Shown here in pieces: positions 62,832-64,000 of a stretch of DNA of 64,000 nucleotides. This stretch comes from Phycisphaera sp. (lineage in GTDB: Bacteria; Planctomycetota; Phycisphaerae; Phycisphaerales; UBA1924), in NCBI GenBank assembly GCA_025916675.1, contig CP098402.1:1979205-2043204 (forward strand). The letters are read 5' to 3'. Within the stretch, counting starts at the first letter, position 1, and each line of letters opens with the position of its first letter. A program made the translations under genes and the position numbers. The notes beneath the pieces are model-generated. The model searched no databases. It saw nothing but the letters and a program-made list of their open reading frames with translations, and was not told the origin of the DNA.

Positions 62832-62880
62832 GGCTGCAATACTCCGTGGCCCGCCCGTGGCGTCGGCCCTTCGAGATCAA

Positions 62881-63483
62881 TCAGTTGCTGTTGTCCTGGT
62901 CGCCTTCGGTGGCGGCCTCGGCCGTCTCCGAAGACGTGCCGATGCCCGCACCGGTGAGCGAGCGGGCACGCTCGATACGCTGCTCGATCACCGAATCGTC
63001 GAGTTCCACGCCGCGGCGTTCGGCCACGTCGGAGACCAGACGCAGCCGGGCCAGGCCGTCGATGGTCGCCTTGACCACGTTGAGCTTGTTGCTCGAGCCC
63101 AGGCTCTTGGTGATGCAATCGTTGTAGCCGGCCATCTCGAGCACGGCGCGGACGGTGGCGCCCGCGACGATGCCCGTACCCGGCGTGGCGGGGATCAGGC
63201 GGATCTTGGAAGCCGAGAACTTGCTCTCGACCTCGTGGGGCACGGTGGTGCCCAGCCGCTTGACGCTCACCATGCCGCGGCGGGCCTTGCGCTGGGCCTT
63301 CTCGATGGCCACCGGCACCTCGGTGCTCTTGGCGTAGCCGTAGCCCACCTTGCCCTGGCGATCGCCCACGACCACGAGCGCTCCAAAGCTGAAGCGGCGG
63401 CCACCCTTCACCGTCGCGGCGGTGCGATAGATGTTGACCGTGGTCGATTCGATCTGTCCGGATTCGTCGATCATCTCAGGCAT
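62881..63483 (-). CDS. rpsE: 30S ribosomal protein S5
   Basis: A 200-residue protein with the double-stranded RNA-binding-like fold ('TVNIYRTAATVKGGRRFSFGALVVVGDRQGKVGYGYAKSTEVP', 'KIRLIPATPGTGIVAGATVRAVLEMAGYNDCITKSLGSSNKLN') and a C-terminal disordered, acidic tail ending 'EGDQDNSN'. GAGGG is about six bases before the ATG. It belongs to the spc operon. Confidence 0.97.
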   Translation of the reverse strand: MPEMIDESGQIESTTVNIYRTAATVKGGRRFSFGALVVVGDRQGKVGYGYAKSTEVPVAIEKAQRKARRGMVSVKRLGTTVPHEVESKFSASKIRLIPATPGTGIVAGATVRAVLEMAGYNDCITKSLGSSNKLNVVKATIDGLARLRLVSDVAERRGVELDDSVIEQRIERARSLTGAGIGTSSETAEAATEGDQDNSN

Positions 63484-63541
63484 TCAGAGCCCTCGTTTCC
63501 AAAACTGCGGGTCGGCCTTGAGCGGGCCGGCCCGGATTGCG

Positions 63542-63904
63542 TCAGAATTTCAATCCGCCCTCGCGAGCCGCGTCGGCTAGCGCCCGGACCCGGCCGTGGT
63601 AGCGGAAGCCGCCACGGTCGAAGACCACCTTCTCGATGCCCTTGGCCTTGGCCCGCTCGGCGATGAGCTTGCCAACGGACTTGGCGGCCTCGGTGTTCCC
63701 GGTGCCGTCGCCGCTGTAGCCCTTGTCCATCGTCGAGGCGGCGCACAGCGTCGTACCGTCCAGGTCGTTGACCACCTGGGCGTAGACGTGCCGCAGCGAG
63801 CGATAGATGCACAGGCGTGGGACGGTGCCCGTGCCCGAGACACGCTTGCGGATGCCGGTGCGACGGCGGGTCCGGCGGGTTTGCTTGGCTTTCTGCCTGT
63901 CCAT
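63542..63904 (-). CDS. rplR: 50S ribosomal protein L18
   Basis: A 120-residue 5S rRNA-binding protein: '[45 protein letters not shown]', '[42 protein letters not shown]'. Normal length and ends. 58 bases separate it from rpsE. Confidence 0.97.
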   Translation of the reverse strand: MDRQKAKQTRRTRRRTGIRKRVSGTGTVPRLCIYRSLRHVYAQVVNDLDGTTLCAASTMDKGYSGDGTGNTEAAKSVGKLIAERAKAKGIEKVVFDRGGFRYHGRVRALADAAREGGLKF

Positions 63905-63979
63905 TGCGTCAGAACCTCAAAGAGAACCGGGACAACTTTCGAGCCCAAAAAGGGCCCACGGGAGACGAACCAGCCGGCA

Positions 63980-64000
63980 TCACGCGCCGGCGGTCTTGCC
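63980..64000 (-). CDS. rplF: 50S ribosomal protein L6, last seven codons (partial)
   Basis: The minus strand reads ...GKTAGA followed by TGA at the window edge. Position (upstream of rplR in the spc order) and the basic 'GKTxGx' ending common to L6 support the call, but only six residues are visible. Confidence 0.6.
   Translation of the reverse strand, partial: GKTAGA

Noticed and set aside
62832-62880. rpmD (L30) between rpsE and rplO
   Set aside because: Only 49 bases are available and no frame fits.

Overview
The window is GC-rich chromosomal DNA with dense, mostly minus-strand genes. The likely source is a planctomycete of the Phycisphaerae/Phycisphaerales type. The evidence is as follows. 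Six secreted proteins carry the paired 'DxDGDG..TIFDFLxFQNxF' GC-type dockerin module, and a seventh has a diverged version. One surface protein has the planctomycetal N-terminal LEPR-XLL motif. Prepilin-like proteins end in a 'DGH/DGS' tail, a DUF3299 protein is present, and the spc/alpha ribosomal block lacks rpmD and rpsD at their usual places. This assignment is inference; no marker such as 16S rRNA is present.

Layout. 1-8.4 kb: gapdh end, a lipoprotein, terC, tRNA-Val, a secreted helical protein, a DUF1444/DUF3806-like protein, and an ABC ATPase paired with a large membrane protein. 8.3-16.5 kb: an M20 dipeptidase, prepilin-like genes, ispH, a BFD-type [2Fe-2S] protein, then a three-gene operon (two dockerin proteins and a prepilin-like protein) led by a clear cobalamin riboswitch at 16653-16869. 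17-21.6 kb: hflX, an S41 protease, tsaD and a GGQ release-factor-like gene. 21.6-27.4 kb: a fibronectin-III-like protein, a tandem pair of FG-GAP/dockerin proteins and a further large secreted protein. 27.4-28.5 kb: a gene-free, repeat-rich stretch. 28.5-36.8 kb: a five-gene operon joining a LolD/LolC-like ABC pair, a degenerate-protease/DUF3299 protein, an RND adaptor and an RND pump. 36.8-41.2 kb: two paralogous secreted alpha/beta hydrolases with dockerins at the N-terminus. 41.3-54.1 kb: a DAO-type oxidoreductase, a Cys/His-rich small membrane protein with its own promoter/operator, rpmG-tuf, tRNA-Thr, an MsbA-like exporter, a LEPR-XLL protein, HEAT-repeat and membrane proteins, and folE2. 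54.1-56.8 kb: a small accessory patch with REP-like and long palindromic elements, a 21-bp repeat array, a second fibronectin-III-like paralog and an AT-richer DUF2806 gene. 56.8-64 kb: rplQ-rpoA-rpsK-rpsM-rpmJ-map-secY-rplO-rpsE-rplR-(rplF), all on the minus strand, closed by a strong terminator at 56743-56772.

The best candidate for an undescribed system is the B12-riboswitch operon at 13313-16869. It puts a secreted dockerin protein, a secreted PQQ-type beta-propeller with a dockerin and a prepilin-like protein under cobalamin control, which suggests surface B12 capture or a B12-dependent surface process. Second is the operon in which a Lol-type ABC module, a DUF3299 protein and an RND pump are translationally coupled. 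Third are the 21-bp tandem arrays in two intergenic regions, which read as heptads in several frames.
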